DNA of 64,000 nucleotides from Humibacillus sp. DSM 29435 (GCF_001758225.1 NZ_MAST01000018.1:1-64000), one strand, 5' to 3'; counted from the first letter of the stretch, positions 34,722-44,480 are shown. Program-made: numbers and translations. Notes: generated by a model not told the origin, from the letters alone.

Positions 34722-35630
34722 GTGGAACAACTAGACCTGAATGCTGTAGCCACCTTCGTGGTCCTGCTCGAGGAACGTCACTACGGTCGAACCGCCGCGC
34801 GGATGCACCTGACTCAGTCCGCAGTCACCCGCCGACTGCACCGACTGGAACGCCAACTCGGCGCGGAGCTGATCGTCCGTGGAGGCAGTGGCGTCAGCGG
34901 GCCCACCTCAGCCGGGTTGCGGTTCGCGACCGAGGCCAGGGCGCTGCTGCAGCAGGCAAGCATCGCTCGGCAGGCTGCCGGTCACGCCCCCGCGGGCCAC
35001 ACTGTGCGGCTGGGGGTGCCCGGCGCCATCGGCGACTACCCCACCACCGCCCAGTTGCGCGGCGTCGCCGACGCCCTGCGCGGCGAGTTCCCGGGTGCAC
35101 GACTCCATGTGATCGCCGTACCCCTACGCGAGCTCGACAACTGCCTCTACGACCAGCAGGTCGACGTGCTTTGGACCGCGGCGCTGCAGCACCGGAACGA
35201 CAGCCTGTCCTACACGAACCTGACAACGGTGCGTCGGGTTGGCCTGGTCGGCGGCCGACACGAACTCGCCGACACCGCAACGATCGACGGACCGGCTTTC
35301 GCCGAGTACCCCATGTTCTGTGACGTCAGCGCACCAGCGGCCTGGATGTCGCTCTGGCTGCTCCACGATATGAGGCCACCGGGCGAGACGCGGCTGGTGA
35401 AGGTCGATCGGTTCTCGACAGTGTCCGATCTGTACGCCCAAGTCGGCCTGGGTCGCACGGTGACCGTAGTGCACGCGCCGATCGTGGACCGGCTGGCGCC
35501 GTCCCTGCACGTACTCCAGCTGACCGGGGTCTTGGATATTCAGTACGTCGCTGTCCGAAGAAGAACTGACCACCGAGAGGTCGTAACAAGTCTCGTCCGT
35601 GCCCTGCGCGTTCTCGCCTCCGCCATCTGA
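34722..35630 (+). CDS. LysR-family transcriptional regulator
   Basis: The 302-aa protein has the LysR winged helix (NAVATFVVLLEERHYGRTAARMHLTQSAVTRRLHRLERQLG) spanning about residues 5-45 and a periplasmic-binding-like effector domain. GTG 34722 follows a GGAG site and gives the normal ~300-aa length; the frame is open to 34566. It is divergent from the unknown 499-aa gene and probably regulates that or a lost neighbour. Confidence 0.82.
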   Translation: MEQLDLNAVATFVVLLEERHYGRTAARMHLTQSAVTRRLHRLERQLGAELIVRGGSGVSGPTSAGLRFATEARALLQQASIARQAAGHAPAGHTVRLGVPGAIGDYPTTAQLRGVADALRGEFPGARLHVIAVPLRELDNCLYDQQVDVLWTAALQHRNDSLSYTNLTTVRRVGLVGGRHELADTATIDGPAFAEYPMFCDVSAPAAWMSLWLLHDMRPPGETRLVKVDRFSTVSDLYAQVGLGRTVTVVHAPIVDRLAPSLHVLQLTGVLDIQYVAVRRRTDHREVVTSLVRALRVLASAI

Positions 35631-35766
35631 ATGGGCGCCCCCTTGCGGGACCCGGTGGCCCCGGCCGAACCGGGTGGGATCCGGCGCCTGGGGCGCCCCA
35701 CATGTCTCCTGCCTCGGGTGGGGCCTCCACGAGAGCAGCACCCCCGGACGCGGGGTCCCCTGCGTG

Positions 35767-36151
35767 TCAGGGTGAGTTGAGTTCTGGGCGCAGCGCACTC
35801 AGCTTCACCGGTGCCCAGTGCAGGAACGATGTGAACGTGCATCTGGCTGCGGTACGTCGACAGCGTCTTCCACCGGACCGTGGACGGCAGGACGTTCTGA
35901 AGCCAATGCTCCAGCCACTGACCAAGGGTGGGGTCAGACTCGGTCCAGGTGTACTGACCGGTGTCGCGCGATCGCTCCAGAGCACGGACTGCGCGGTCGA
36001 GCTCACTCTTCGTGCCCCGGCTGATGTGCTTGCGGTCCGGGCGTCCATCGAGTCGCGCTCCCATGGTGACGCGTGCGTGCCCCCGACCGTCGGCCCCCCG
36101 GCACCTGGACGAGGAGGTCTCCTCGGCTGGGATCCGCCGCCGACCCCTCAC
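35767..36151 (-). pseudogene. Tyrosine recombinase (phage integrase) N-terminal fragment
   Basis: The minus strand encodes an N-terminal arm-binding and SAM-like core-binding domain (ARVTMGARLDGRPDRK, TLGQWLEHWLQNVLPSTVRWK, HVHIVPALG). A frameshift after HIVPALG moves to KLSALRPEL in another frame and a stop at 35767. The catalytic domain is missing. It lies directly downstream of the excisionase-like gene and about 460 bp from tRNA-Arg, the likely attachment site. Confidence 0.85.
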
Positions 36152-36160
36152 TGAGCTCCC

Positions 36161-36406
36161 TCAACGAGGTGAGGTGCGATTGAGCTCGAGTCGCTCGACC
36201 CGGACGGAGCGGCCGATGCGCACCACGTGCAGGTGATGACCGGCGATCTCACGTTCGATGCAGCGCCTGGTGCACCGCAGGTGCGATGCGACTTCTCCCG
36301 GGGTCAGCAGGAGCGGGAGCTGGGTGTCTCGTCGGCCCGGTGGGCGGTCGCTGTGTTCATGACGACGTAGGACGTACGGGGCCGTCTGGCGGTCACCGGA
36401 GAGCAC
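36161..36406 (-). CDS. Excisionase-like helix-turn-helix protein
   Basis: The C-terminal ~50 residues match MerR-like excisionase DNA-binding domains (TPGEVASHLRCTRRCIEREI, then IGRSVRVERLELN). The start is uncertain: GTG 36406 would give 81 aa, but an ATG around 36362 in another frame reads MNTATAHRADETP, as in relatives, so a frameshift may have broken the gene. It stands 9 bp upstream of the integrase fragment in the usual xis-int order. Confidence 0.6.
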   Translation of the reverse strand: MLSGDRQTAPYVLRRHEHSDRPPGRRDTQLPLLLTPGEVASHLRCTRRCIEREIAGHHLHVVRIGRSVRVERLELNRTSPR

Positions 36407-36607
36407 GGCGAATGCCGTGTTTGGGGCTCGATGCGACTGGTGCACACCACCAGTGTCAGCACCCGTCCGAGGCCACCGAACTCCAATTGTTGGGCCCATT
36501 TTTGGGCCCACCGACCGGCCACAGTACCGCCATCGACCCCGGGCAAGAGTAAGGCCCTGACCGCGTCTCCGCAGGTCAGGGCCCCAGTCTTCTGTCTCAA
36601 CACAGAG

Positions 36608-36680
36608 TGCACCCGGAGAGATTCGAACTCCCAACCTTCTGATCCGTAGTCAGATGCTCTATCCGTTGAGCTACGGGTGC
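36608..36680 (-). tRNA. tRNA-Arg (anticodon ACG)
   Basis: A complete cloverleaf of 73 nt: acceptor GCACCCG/CGGGTGC, anticodon stem TCTGA/TCAGA with loop CTACGGA, T-loop TTCGAAT. The integrase and excisionase remnants lie on its 3' side, as for an integration site in a tRNA gene. I could not find a second copy of the 3' end within the island. Confidence 0.95.
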
Positions 36681-37090
36681 GAAAGCGCCACCGCGGATCA
36701 CGCGGCGGCACGAAGAACGACTTTAGCGCCTCGACCCGGCATCCACTAAATCGGGCGGGTCCGCCAGGGTGGGCAGGCCACGGCCCATCAAGGCCACGTC
36801 GCCCGGTCGGCGATCACGACCGATGGAAGCCAACGCAATTCCTGCAAGAAAAAGGCAGCAATCGGTCTCGCGTCTTGCAGCGCCGGGGGCTTGTGAGCCG
36901 TCTCACCACGTGGACGACCGGATCCGGTCCGACGTCGAGACGCCGGGGGCTACCTTGAGGCATCACGTCATTTGTTCACCATGTGGACACCGATCTCCCT
37001 CGGGTCGAGGCGACGTCGGATGCCCACAGGGTGCGCGACCACCAGCACGGCGAGCTGCTGCGGGCACCTCGCGAAGAGATGGGGCAGATC
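36681..37090. other. Intergenic region before pckG
   Basis: 410 bp without a supported gene. It must hold the tRNA-Arg promoter (minus strand) and the pckG promoter (plus strand). An 11-bp direct repeat CGCCGGGGGCT occurs near 36883 and 36942. No other structure is evident. Confidence 0.6.
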
Positions 37091-38926
37091 ATGACCACGA
37101 CCGAGTCGAAACCGAGTACGCACACCACCGACCCCCGTCTTGCGGCCTGGGTGGGCGAGATGGCCGATCTCACCGAGCCCCGCGACATCCGCTGGATCAC
37201 CGGCACGGAGCAGGAGTGGGTCGAGCTCACCGACCAGCTCGTCGCCGCCGGCACGTTCGTGCGCCTCAATGAGAGCAAGAAGCCGAACTCGTTCTACTGC
37301 GCGAGCGACCCCAGCGACGTGGCCCGGGTCGAGGACTGCACCTTTATCTGCAGCAGCCTCGAGAAGGACGCCGGCCCCACCAACAACTGGATGGCACCCG
37401 AGCTGATGAAGGCGCGGTTGACCGAGCTCTACCGCGGGTCGATGCGCGGGCGCACGATGTACGTCATCCCGTTCGTCATGGGCCACCTCGACGCCAAGGT
37501 CCCCATGTTCGGCGTCGAGATCACCGACTCGGCCTACGTCGCCGTCTCGATGCTCGTCATGGCCCGCTGCGGCAACACGGTGCTGCACCGGCTCGAGCAG
37601 TCGCACTCGGACTTCGTGCCCGGCCTGCACTCGGTCGGCGCCCCCCTCGATCCGGGTCAGGCCGACGTCACGTGGCCGTGCTCCGACACCAAGTACATCG
37701 TCCACTTCCCCGAGGAGCGCACGATCTGGAGCTACGGCTCCGGCTACGGCGGCAACGCCCTGCTCGGCAAGAAGTGCTACGCGCTGCGCATCGCGAGCGC
37801 CATCGCCCGCGACGAAGGCTGGATGGCCGAGCACATGCTCATCCTCAAGCTGACCAACCCCGCGGGCAAGACCCACTACATCGCCGCCGCCTTCCCCTCC
37901 GCGTGCGGCAAGACCAACCTCGCCATGATCACCCCGACCATCCCCGGCTGGAAGGCCGAGATGGTCGGCGACGACATCGCCTGGATGCGCTTCGGCGACG
38001 ACGGCCGCCTCTACGCCGTCAACCCCGAGTTCGGCCTGTTCGGCGTGGCGCCGGGTACCAGCGAGGTGACCAACCCCAACGCCATGGCCACCATCGAGCT
38101 GGGCAACTCCGTGTTCACCAACGTCGGCCTCACCGACGACGGCGACGTGTGGTGGGAGGGCATGACCGGCGAGACGCCGGCCCACCTGACCGACTGGCAC
38201 GGCCACGACTGGACCCCCGAAGACGGCGCCAAGGGAACGAAGGCCGCGCACCCGAACAGCCGCTTCTGCACCCCGGTGAAGCAGTGCCCCATCACGGCAG
38301 AGGAGTACGACCTTCCCGACGGTGTGCCGATCAGCGCCATCCTCTTCGGCGGGCGACGCAAGACGACGGTGCCGCTCGTCTACGAGAGCCACGACTGGGG
38401 CCACGGCACCTTCATCGGGGCCACGCTCTCGTCGGAGACCACCGCAGCGGCGACCGGGGCCGTCGGCGTCGTGCGCCGTGACCCGATGGCGATGCTGCCG
38501 TTCATCGGCTACAACGCCGGCGACTACCTGGGTCACTGGCTCGACATCGGCGAGGCCCACGACCCCGCGAAGCTCCCGCGCATCTACGGCGTCAACTGGT
38601 TCCGCCGCGACGAGAGCGACGGCAGCTTCCTGTGGCCCGGCTTCGGTGACAACAGCCGCGTGCTCAAGTGGGTCGTCGAACGTCTCGAGGGCGAGGCGGA
38701 TGCCGTGTCGACCCCGATCGGGCTCGTCCCGACACCCGGTGCCATCGACGTCGAGGGCCTCGACCTTCTCGAAGGTCAGATCGAGAAGGCCGTCGCCGTC
38801 AACCCCGACGACTGGCGCCGGGAGCTGCCGCTGATCGAGGAGTGGTTCGCCATCTTCGGCGACCACCTGCCGCCCCGGATGCGCACCGAGCTCGACGCTC
38901 TGAAGGCGCGGCTCGACGCGAGCTGA
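37091..38926 (+). CDS. pckG: Phosphoenolpyruvate carboxykinase (GTP)
   Basis: The 611-aa enzyme converts oxaloacetate and GTP to PEP in gluconeogenesis. It has the GTP-class signature [32 protein letters not shown] and GVNWFRRDE. Length is normal for actinobacterial PckG. ATG 37091 (MTTTESK) matches relatives; ATG 37079, four codons upstream, has a slightly better-placed GAAGAG. It ends 48 nt before a terminator hairpin's loop. Confidence 0.95.
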   Translation: MTTTESKPSTHTTDPRLAAWVGEMADLTEPRDIRWITGTEQEWVELTDQLVAAGTFVRLNESKKPNSFYCASDPSDVARVEDCTFICSSLEKDAGPTNNWMAPELMKARLTELYRGSMRGRTMYVIPFVMGHLDAKVPMFGVEITDSAYVAVSMLVMARCGNTVLHRLEQSHSDFVPGLHSVGAPLDPGQADVTWPCSDTKYIVHFPEERTIWSYGSGYGGNALLGKKCYALRIASAIARDEGWMAEHMLILKLTNPAGKTHYIAAAFPSACGKTNLAMITPTIPGWKAEMVGDDIAWMRFGDDGRLYAVNPEFGLFGVAPGTSEVTNPNAMATIELGNSVFTNVGLTDDGDVWWEGMTGETPAHLTDWHGHDWTPEDGAKGTKAAHPNSRFCTPVKQCPITAEEYDLPDGVPISAILFGGRRKTTVPLVYESHDWGHGTFIGATLSSETTAAATGAVGVVRRDPMAMLPFIGYNAGDYLGHWLDIGEAHDPAKLPRIYGVNWFRRDESDGSFLWPGFGDNSRVLKWVVERLEGEADAVSTPIGLVPTPGAIDVEGLDLLEGQIEKAVAVNPDDWRRELPLIEEWFAIFGDHLPPRMRTELDALKARLDAS

Positions 38927-38941
38927 CCGGCCCGGCAACGC

Positions 38942-38990
38942 CGAAAGGGCAGCTGGTGTCGTTCCAGACGACACCCGCTGCCCTTTCGAC
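38942..38990 (+). terminator. Terminator of pckG
   Basis: CGAAAGGGCAGC and GGTGTCGT pair with ACGACACC and GCTGCCCTTTCG around a TCCAG loop with small bulges, starting 16 bp after the pckG stop. The other side faces tRNA-Ser. Confidence 0.75.
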
Positions 38991-39002
38991 TGCCACTTTC
39001 GG

Positions 39003-39089
39003 CGGAGGCGGCGAGATTTGAACTCGCGAGGGGTGTTATCCCCAACCCGCTTAGCAGGCGGGCGCACTAGGCCACTATGCGACGCCTCC
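39003..39089 (-). tRNA. tRNA-Ser (anticodon GCT)
   Basis: 87-nt class II tRNA: acceptor GGAGGCG/CGCCTCC, anticodon loop CTGCTAA within CCCGC/GCGGG stem, long variable arm, T-loop TTCAAAT. Convergent with pckG. Confidence 0.93.
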
Positions 39090-39339
39090 ATGCTTGTCGA
39101 ACTGCCCGTCGAACGGCACACCAGGTGCAGCACGGCCGGGCGCACACAGGCTACCGGGCCCGGTGACGCCAACCAAACCAGGCCCTCGCGCGTTGTATCC
39201 CTGAACACCCGTCTCACACCCCTGCCCCGACCCGCCCCGTGCGTCTTCCCACGCCTCCCGCCGCCGCGATGGGGCCATCGGAGGGCCGGGGGTGCAGAAT
39301 TGTCGAGGTTGCCGTGCGCGGCCGAGCCGAGAGGACCGT

Positions 39340-40872
39340 ATGACCGAGCCCCACGTGAGCCGCGATGAGCTTCGCCGCCAGACGACGGCAAACTTTCGGC
39401 GCTCCATCGGTCTGACCGCTCTCGGCACCGTGGTGCCCGGTGCCGGGCTGACCCAGACCCGCAACCGGCGGCTGGGCTGGGCGCTGTTCGCGCTCGCCGC
39501 GCTCGCGGCCGTCGGGTTGGCGTTCGTGGTGATGACCAAGGGCGTCACGGCCACCGCCCTCTCGGTGGTCAGCCGCCCCGGCACCCTCCAGTGGCTCGTC
39601 ATCGGCTTCCTCGTGGCCGGTCTCGTGTGGTCGGCCTCCATCGTGCTCACCGCCGTGCAGACCCGCCCGGGCCGTCTCGACCGGGTCCGAACCCGCTGGC
39701 TGGCCGCGTTCACCACGGTCATGGTGCTGCTCGTCGCCTCCTCCTCTCTCAAGGCCGCGGAGTATGCCGCGATCACCAAGCAGACGGTGAGCGATGTCTT
39801 CGGCGAGACTCCCGACCAGCCCGGCGAGGGGGCCAAGGTGGCGCAGGGCGACAACCCTTGGGCCGACACCCCCCGCGTCAACATCCTGCTCATCGGCTCG
39901 GATGCCGGGTCCGACCGGGTCGGCATCCGTACCGACTCGATGATCGTCGCCAGCATCGACACGGCATCCGGGCGCACGTCGCTGATCCAGCTGCCCCGCA
40001 ACCTGCTCAACGCGCCCCTGGCCGAGAACAGCCCGCTGCGCGTCCGCTACCCGTCCGGCCACTTCGGTCAGCCCGACAGCACCTGCGACCAGAACGGGGG
40101 CGGCGCGACCGGTCAGTGCATGCTGACCAACCTCTACGTCGAGGCGCAGACGTTCGCCAAGGACCACCCCGGCGCCTACCCGGCGGGGGCGACCCCCGGC
40201 CGGGTCGAGATCCGTGGCGCGGTCGCGCAGATCACCGGTCTCAAGATCGACCAGATGGTTGTCATCGACCTCAAGGGCTTCCAACAGCTCATCGACGCCA
40301 TGGGTGGCCTCGACATCAACGTCAAGCTGAGCGGCGTCGGAACCAAGCTCACCATCGGCGGGCAGCACGACGCCAGCGGCCGCCTGTTCGGCGTGACCGG
40401 CTACTTCGAGCCGGGGCGCCAGCACCTCGACGGTTTCCACTCGCTCTGGTACGCCCGCACCCGGGCCGCCGACGACGACAACTTCCGCCAAGACCGCCAG
40501 CGCTGTGTCGTGCAGGCCATCGTGCAGCAGGTCAACCCGGCCGAGATGGTCTCGAAGTACCCCGAGGTCGCCGCCATCGCCAAGGACAACATCTACACCG
40601 ACATCCCGGCCTCGAGCCTGCCGGCCTTCGTCGACCTCGTCGAACGGGTCCAGAAGGCGAAGATCACCAGTGTCGCCCTGACGCAGGCCCAGGGTGTCAA
40701 GTCCGGCGACCCCGACTACGCCCTCATCCGCAAGCTCGTCAAGAAGGCGATCGCGCCCCCCGCCACGAGCACTCCCCGCGCCAGCGGTACCCAGCCGCCG
40801 AAGCCGACCAGGTCGGCAACGGCCACCTCCACCCCAGGCGTCGTGGAGTCCACCCCGTACTCGGAGTGCTGA
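39340..40872 (+). CDS. LytR-CpsA-Psr (LCP) family glycopolymer transferase 1
   Basis: The 510-aa protein should attach anionic glycopolymers to peptidoglycan at the outer membrane face. The N-terminal ~150 residues contain three hydrophobic segments, an unusual addition to the single helix of most LCP proteins. The LCP domain includes VNILLIGSDAG, RTDSMIVASIDTASG, LPRNLL and the QDRQRCVVQAIV block with the conserved arginines. The tail is Pro/Thr/Ser-rich. ATG 39340 follows GAGAGG. A close paralogue follows 93 bp downstream. Confidence 0.92.
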   Translation: MTEPHVSRDELRRQTTANFRRSIGLTALGTVVPGAGLTQTRNRRLGWALFALAALAAVGLAFVVMTKGVTATALSVVSRPGTLQWLVIGFLVAGLVWSASIVLTAVQTRPGRLDRVRTRWLAAFTTVMVLLVASSSLKAAEYAAITKQTVSDVFGETPDQPGEGAKVAQGDNPWADTPRVNILLIGSDAGSDRVGIRTDSMIVASIDTASGRTSLIQLPRNLLNAPLAENSPLRVRYPSGHFGQPDSTCDQNGGGATGQCMLTNLYVEAQTFAKDHPGAYPAGATPGRVEIRGAVAQITGLKIDQMVVIDLKGFQQLIDAMGGLDINVKLSGVGTKLTIGGQHDASGRLFGVTGYFEPGRQHLDGFHSLWYARTRAADDDNFRQDRQRCVVQAIVQQVNPAEMVSKYPEVAAIAKDNIYTDIPASSLPAFVDLVERVQKAKITSVALTQAQGVKSGDPDYALIRKLVKKAIAPPATSTPRASGTQPPKPTRSATATSTPGVVESTPYSEC

Positions 40873-40965
40873 CGGGTTTCGTCTGCACCGCCGGCACCCA
40901 CGACCGGCTCGGCCAGTGCACAATAAGGGTCGCCCGGCCCTCCGTCGGCGGGCTGGAGGGAAGTC

Positions 40966-42522
40966 ATGTCAGAGCCGCAGAACGCGCCGGTGGCGTCGGG
41001 CGAGTCGGGCGACGCTGACCCGACGTCCGGCGCAGAGAGCCGTCGAGGTCTCGGGCGTGCCCTCGGACTGACCCTGCTCGGCACCCTTCTTCCGGGGGCT
41101 GGGCTCACCCAGACGCGACGCCGCCGGCTCGGGTGGGCGCTGCTCGCGCTCGCAGTGGCCCTGGGGGCCTTCGTCGCGTGGCGCGTCGCCAGCCGTGGCG
41201 CGACACGAGCGGCTCTGTCACTCGCCACCGACCCCGGCTCCCTGCGCGCGGTCGCCGTCGTGGCCGTGGTCGGAGGTGCCCTGTGGTGCGGCTCGATCAT
41301 CCTCACCGCCGTGCTGACCCGGCCGACCGGCCCCGATCGTGGCCCGAAGGTCGTGCTCTCCCTGGTGGCCACCGTGCTGGTGCTCGCTGTCGGCGTCGTG
41401 TCCTTCACGGCGGCCCAGTACGCGACCATCACTCGCGACACCGTGAACGAGGTGTTCCTGCCGACGGTGCCGACCCCCGGCGTCACCCAGCCCGGCCCGG
41501 TCGTGGCCCAGGGTGACGATCCATGGGCCGACACCCCTCGGGTGAACATCCTGCTGCTCGGGTCGGATGCCGGCGTCGGGCGTACCGGCACCCGTACCGA
41601 CTCGATGATCGTGGCGAGCATCGACACCAAGAGTGGTCGAACGGCCCTCATCTCGCTGCCTCGCAACCTCGAGCGGGCGCCGCTGCCGAAGAAGAGCCCC
41701 CTGCGCGAGGTCTACCCCAGCGGGATCTACGGCCGCCCGACCTGCTTCAGCGGCCCCAACGAGTGTCTGCTCAACGCCATCTGGACCGAGGCCGACCAGT
41801 TTCGTGCCAACCATCCGGAGTCCTATCCCGGCGTGGCATCGCCCGGTCGCGACGAGATCCGAGATGTCATCAGCGAGGTGACCGGCCTCAAGATCGACAA
41901 CACCGTCGTCATCGACCTCAAGGGCTTCCAGCAGCTCGTCGACGCGATGGGTGGCGTCGAGGTGAACGTCAAGCTGAGTGGCTACGGCGCCAAGCTGCCG
42001 ATCGGCGGTCACATCAACGAGAGCACCGGAGTGCTCGAGGGCGTGACCGGCTACTTCGAAACCGGGCGGCAGCGCCTCGACGGGTTCCACGCACTCTGGT
42101 ATGCCCGCACTCGTGCCGGCGACGACGACTTCTTCCGTCAAGACCGGCAGCGGTGCGTCGTCAAGGCGCTCGTCGAGCAGGTCAACCCGACGACGATGCT
42201 GGCGCGGTACCCCCAGCTCGCCCGGATCGCCAAGGACAACATCTTCACCGACGTGCCGGCGGCCCACCTGTCGGCGTTCGTCGAGCTGGTCGAGCGCATC
42301 AAGGACGCTGAGATCACCAGCGTCGGGCTCTCGCCCAAGACGGGGGTGTCGAGCGCCAACCCCGACTACGACCTGATCCGCGACCTGGTGCGCCAGGGGA
42401 TCAACCCGCCCAAGGCAAAGCCGTCGTCGTCATCGTCGACACCGACGCCGACGAAGAAGGCCACCTCGCCCACCCGATCTCCCACCCCGTCGCCGACCGC
42501 CACGCCCTACGCCGACTGCTGA
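40966..42522 (+). CDS. LytR-CpsA-Psr (LCP) family glycopolymer transferase 2
   Basis: The 518-aa paralogue shares the whole architecture of the preceding gene, including the three N-terminal helices, VNILLLGSDAG, RTDSMIVASID and QDRQRCVVKALV, and a C-terminal tail rich in Ser/Pro/Thr ending in YADC versus YSEC in its twin. ATG 40966 follows GGAGGGA. The pair looks like a tandem duplication that kept function in cell-wall polymer ligation. Confidence 0.92.
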   Translation: MSEPQNAPVASGESGDADPTSGAESRRGLGRALGLTLLGTLLPGAGLTQTRRRRLGWALLALAVALGAFVAWRVASRGATRAALSLATDPGSLRAVAVVAVVGGALWCGSIILTAVLTRPTGPDRGPKVVLSLVATVLVLAVGVVSFTAAQYATITRDTVNEVFLPTVPTPGVTQPGPVVAQGDDPWADTPRVNILLLGSDAGVGRTGTRTDSMIVASIDTKSGRTALISLPRNLERAPLPKKSPLREVYPSGIYGRPTCFSGPNECLLNAIWTEADQFRANHPESYPGVASPGRDEIRDVISEVTGLKIDNTVVIDLKGFQQLVDAMGGVEVNVKLSGYGAKLPIGGHINESTGVLEGVTGYFETGRQRLDGFHALWYARTRAGDDDFFRQDRQRCVVKALVEQVNPTTMLARYPQLARIAKDNIFTDVPAAHLSAFVELVERIKDAEITSVGLSPKTGVSSANPDYDLIRDLVRQGINPPKAKPSSSSSTPTPTKKATSPTRSPTPSPTATPYADC

Positions 42523-42564
42523 GGCCTGAACCGAGAACGCGGCCGGAACGCGAGCCTGACCGAA

Positions 42565-42597
42565 ACGAGACCCCCGACCGTAGGCCGGGGGTCTCGT
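42565..42597. terminator. Bidirectional terminator between LCP2 and cspA
   Basis: A perfect 12-bp stem, ACGAGACCCCCG with CGGGGGTCTCGT, encloses a 9-nt loop between convergent stops at 42522 and 42636. On the minus strand it is followed by TTTCGG. Confidence 0.8.
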
Positions 42598-42635
42598 CAC
42601 AAACGACTATGGGCGTCGCTCGTTGCGTGCTCTTG

Positions 42636-42839
42636 TCAGAGCGGACTAACTGCGTCAGCCTGGGGGCCCTTCGGACCCTGGGTGACCTCGAACTCGACGC
42701 GCTGCGCCTCTTCCAGCGAACGGTAGCCGTTCGACTGGATCGCCGAGTAGTGGACGAAGACGTCGGGGCCGCCGCCGTCCTGGGCGATGAAGCCGAAGCC
42801 CTTTTCAGCGTTGAACCACTTGACGGTGCCCTGTGCCAT
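42636..42839 (-). CDS. cspA: Cold shock protein (CspA family)
   Basis: The 67-aa single cold-shock domain starts [17 protein letters not shown] (RNP1) and has [10 protein letters not shown] (RNP2), so it binds single-stranded RNA/DNA. AAGGAAAGAG lies just upstream of the ATG. About 230 bp separates it from folP2, leaving room for a long structured 5' leader like those of cold-induced csp genes. Confidence 0.95.
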   Translation of the reverse strand: MAQGTVKWFNAEKGFGFIAQDGGGPDVFVHYSAIQSNGYRSLEEAQRVEFEVTQGPKGPQADAVSPL

Positions 42840-43074
42840 ACCGGTAACTCTTTCCTTCTTTAGCGTGTGGGAAGACGCACCTCGCGTATCCCAAGCTGTC
42901 GCCGCGACTCCCCATGTCGGGCAGACCCGCCAGTGACGAAGAAAGCCCGTCACTGTGGATGACGGGCACCTACTCGACGACGAGAAACTGCAACTGCAAC
43001 CGCGACGAACGTAGCAGAATACCGGCGGGTCGTCCCGTTCGTGTACAGGCCATTTCCGGCCCGAGACGAGAGCA

Positions 43075-44064
43075 TCACGACCCGTCCCCCGGCGGGTGCA
43101 CCCGGGCGCCACGGTCAGCCCGCACCGGGGCCCGGTCGCCACGGAGCGTGGCCACCATGTCGAGGACTCTTCTGGTGGCCCGCACGTCGTGCGAGCGGAA
43201 CACGGCGGCGCCCAGCCAGGCAGCGACGGCAGTCGCTGCGAGTGAGCCCTCGAGACGCTCCTCCGGGGGCAGGCCGAGAGTCTCGCCCACGAAGTCCTTG
43301 CGCGACATCGCTTGCAGCACAGGAAATCCCAGGGAGGCGACGTCGGCCGTGTGCCGAAGCACCTCGAGCGAGTGCACGGTCGTCTTGCCGAAGTCGAGCG
43401 TCGGGTCGATGAGAATCCGCTCCCGCGGGATGCCGCACCGCGCCGCGGTTGCGGCCCCCCGGCTGAGGGTGCGCAACACATCGACCACGACGTCGAGCGG
43501 GTTCTCCCCGTAGGTCATGTCGACCGGGTCGGTTCTCGGCGGCAGACCACCGGTGTGGGAGACGACATACCCGGCCCCGATCTGCGCCGCGACCTCGACG
43601 AGCTCGGGGTCGTGGCCGGCCCAGGTGTCGTTGACGAGGTCGACTCCCGCGGCCGCGGCGGCCCGGGCCACGTCGGACCGCCAGGTGTCGAGGCTGAGAA
43701 CGATGTCGGGGTGTGCTGCGCGCGCGTACTCGAGGAAGGGAACGACTCGGGCGATCTCCTCCCCAGAGTCGACGCTCCCCCCCTCCTGTCCGGCCCGCAC
43801 CCCACCGACGTCGATGATGTCGGCGCCGTCGGCGATCGCCCTCTCGAGGGCAGCCTTGGCCGAGTCCAGGTCGGAGTGGCGGTTGCCGCTGAAGAACGAG
43901 TCGGGAGTGCGGTTGACGATGGCCATGACGGCCGGGCGGGCCGCGTCGAAGCACCGCCCTCGCAGGACGAGCGCGGGAGGATGCGGTAGGTCGAGGGGGG
44001 CCAGCGAACGCACGATCTGCTCGGTTCGAGGCTCGCCGGGGGGAGTTCGTGGGTGGCTGGTCAC
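43075..44064 (-). CDS. folP2: FolP2-type dihydropteroate synthase homologue
   Basis: The 329-aa TIM-barrel protein resembles mycobacterial FolP2 more than FolP1: the pterin motif reads [13 protein letters not shown] rather than NVTPDSF, and [10 protein letters not shown] replaces the usual DIGGESTRPG. FolP2 proteins are reported not to replace dihydropteroate synthase, so its reaction is uncertain. The start is not clear; GTG 44064 has GGAGGG very close upstream, and an open frame continues to 44151. Confidence 0.82.
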   Translation of the reverse strand: MTSHPRTPPGEPRTEQIVRSLAPLDLPHPPALVLRGRCFDAARPAVMAIVNRTPDSFFSGNRHSDLDSAKAALERAIADGADIIDVGGVRAGQEGGSVDSGEEIARVVPFLEYARAAHPDIVLSLDTWRSDVARAAAAAGVDLVNDTWAGHDPELVEVAAQIGAGYVVSHTGGLPPRTDPVDMTYGENPLDVVVDVLRTLSRGAATAARCGIPRERILIDPTLDFGKTTVHSLEVLRHTADVASLGFPVLQAMSRKDFVGETLGLPPEERLEGSLAATAVAAWLGAAVFRSHDVRATRRVLDMVATLRGDRAPVRADRGARVHPPGDGS

Positions 44065-44121
44065 CCCTCCATTCTCACGCCATCGGGTCGATCCCGCCGA
44101 GATGCGGTTGGCCGTTGAAAA

Positions 44122-44130
44122 TGCTATGAT
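44122..44130 (+). promoter_or_regulatory. Extended -10 promoter of a small-ORF unit
   Basis: TGCTATGAT is an extended -10 element in a short A+T-rich patch. A transcript would start near 44137 and open with a palindrome GGAAACCGGTTTCC (44153-44166), then ~100 nt of leader before the 36-codon ORF. Confidence 0.5.
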
Positions 44131-44266
44131 TACTTCGAAGTCGAAATTCAAGGGAAACCGGTTTCCGGTGGCACCTCAAATCGACTCCCGGTACCGACCG
44201 TCCCGCAACGACGATCAACCACGGTGACCCGAAGTGGTCGCCAGCAGGAAAGGCAGCAACACCGTC

Positions 44267-44377
44267 ATGTCGCAAATCGTCACGTTCTTCGCGGCCATGA
44301 ACCGTCCGTCCAAGCAGCAGCCCGTCGGACAGTACAGGGCCCACACCACGAACGAGGAGATGATGGGCCTCCTCTGA
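44267..44377 (+). CDS. Unknown 36-aa small protein
   Basis: ATG 44267 opens a 36-codon frame whose product starts MSQIVTFFAAMNRP and ends TTNEEMMGLL. AGGAAAGG lies about 14 nt upstream, a loose ribosome binding site. The product is hydrophilic apart from an FFAA segment; no family is recognised. It sits between an extended -10 promoter and a rho-independent terminator with U-tail, so the unit is transcribed as a ~320-nt RNA. It could be a small protein, a leader peptide or mainly a structured RNA. Confidence 0.55.
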   Translation: MSQIVTFFAAMNRPSKQQPVGQYRAHTTNEEMMGLL

Positions 44378-44425
44378 GGTCACGACTCACCTCGGCCGCG
44401 TCAAAGGCGACGAGGGTTGACAGAC

Positions 44426-44454
44426 AAGGGATTCCGGTAACGGGGTCCCTTTTC
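44426..44454 (+). terminator. Rho-independent terminator after the small ORF
   Basis: AAGGGATTCC pairs with GGGGTCCCTT (two G-T wobbles) around GGTAAC and runs into TTTT at 44450-44453. It lies 48 bp past the small ORF stop and before the convergent phosphatase gene. Confidence 0.75.
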
Positions 44455-44480
44455 TCATACCCCGTTGGCAACACCCGGCT

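Noticed and set aside
36609-36630. Second attachment-site copy of the tRNA-Arg 3' end inside the island
   Set aside because: Scanning 31-36.6 kb by eye gave no second copy; the other end may be lost or beyond recognition.
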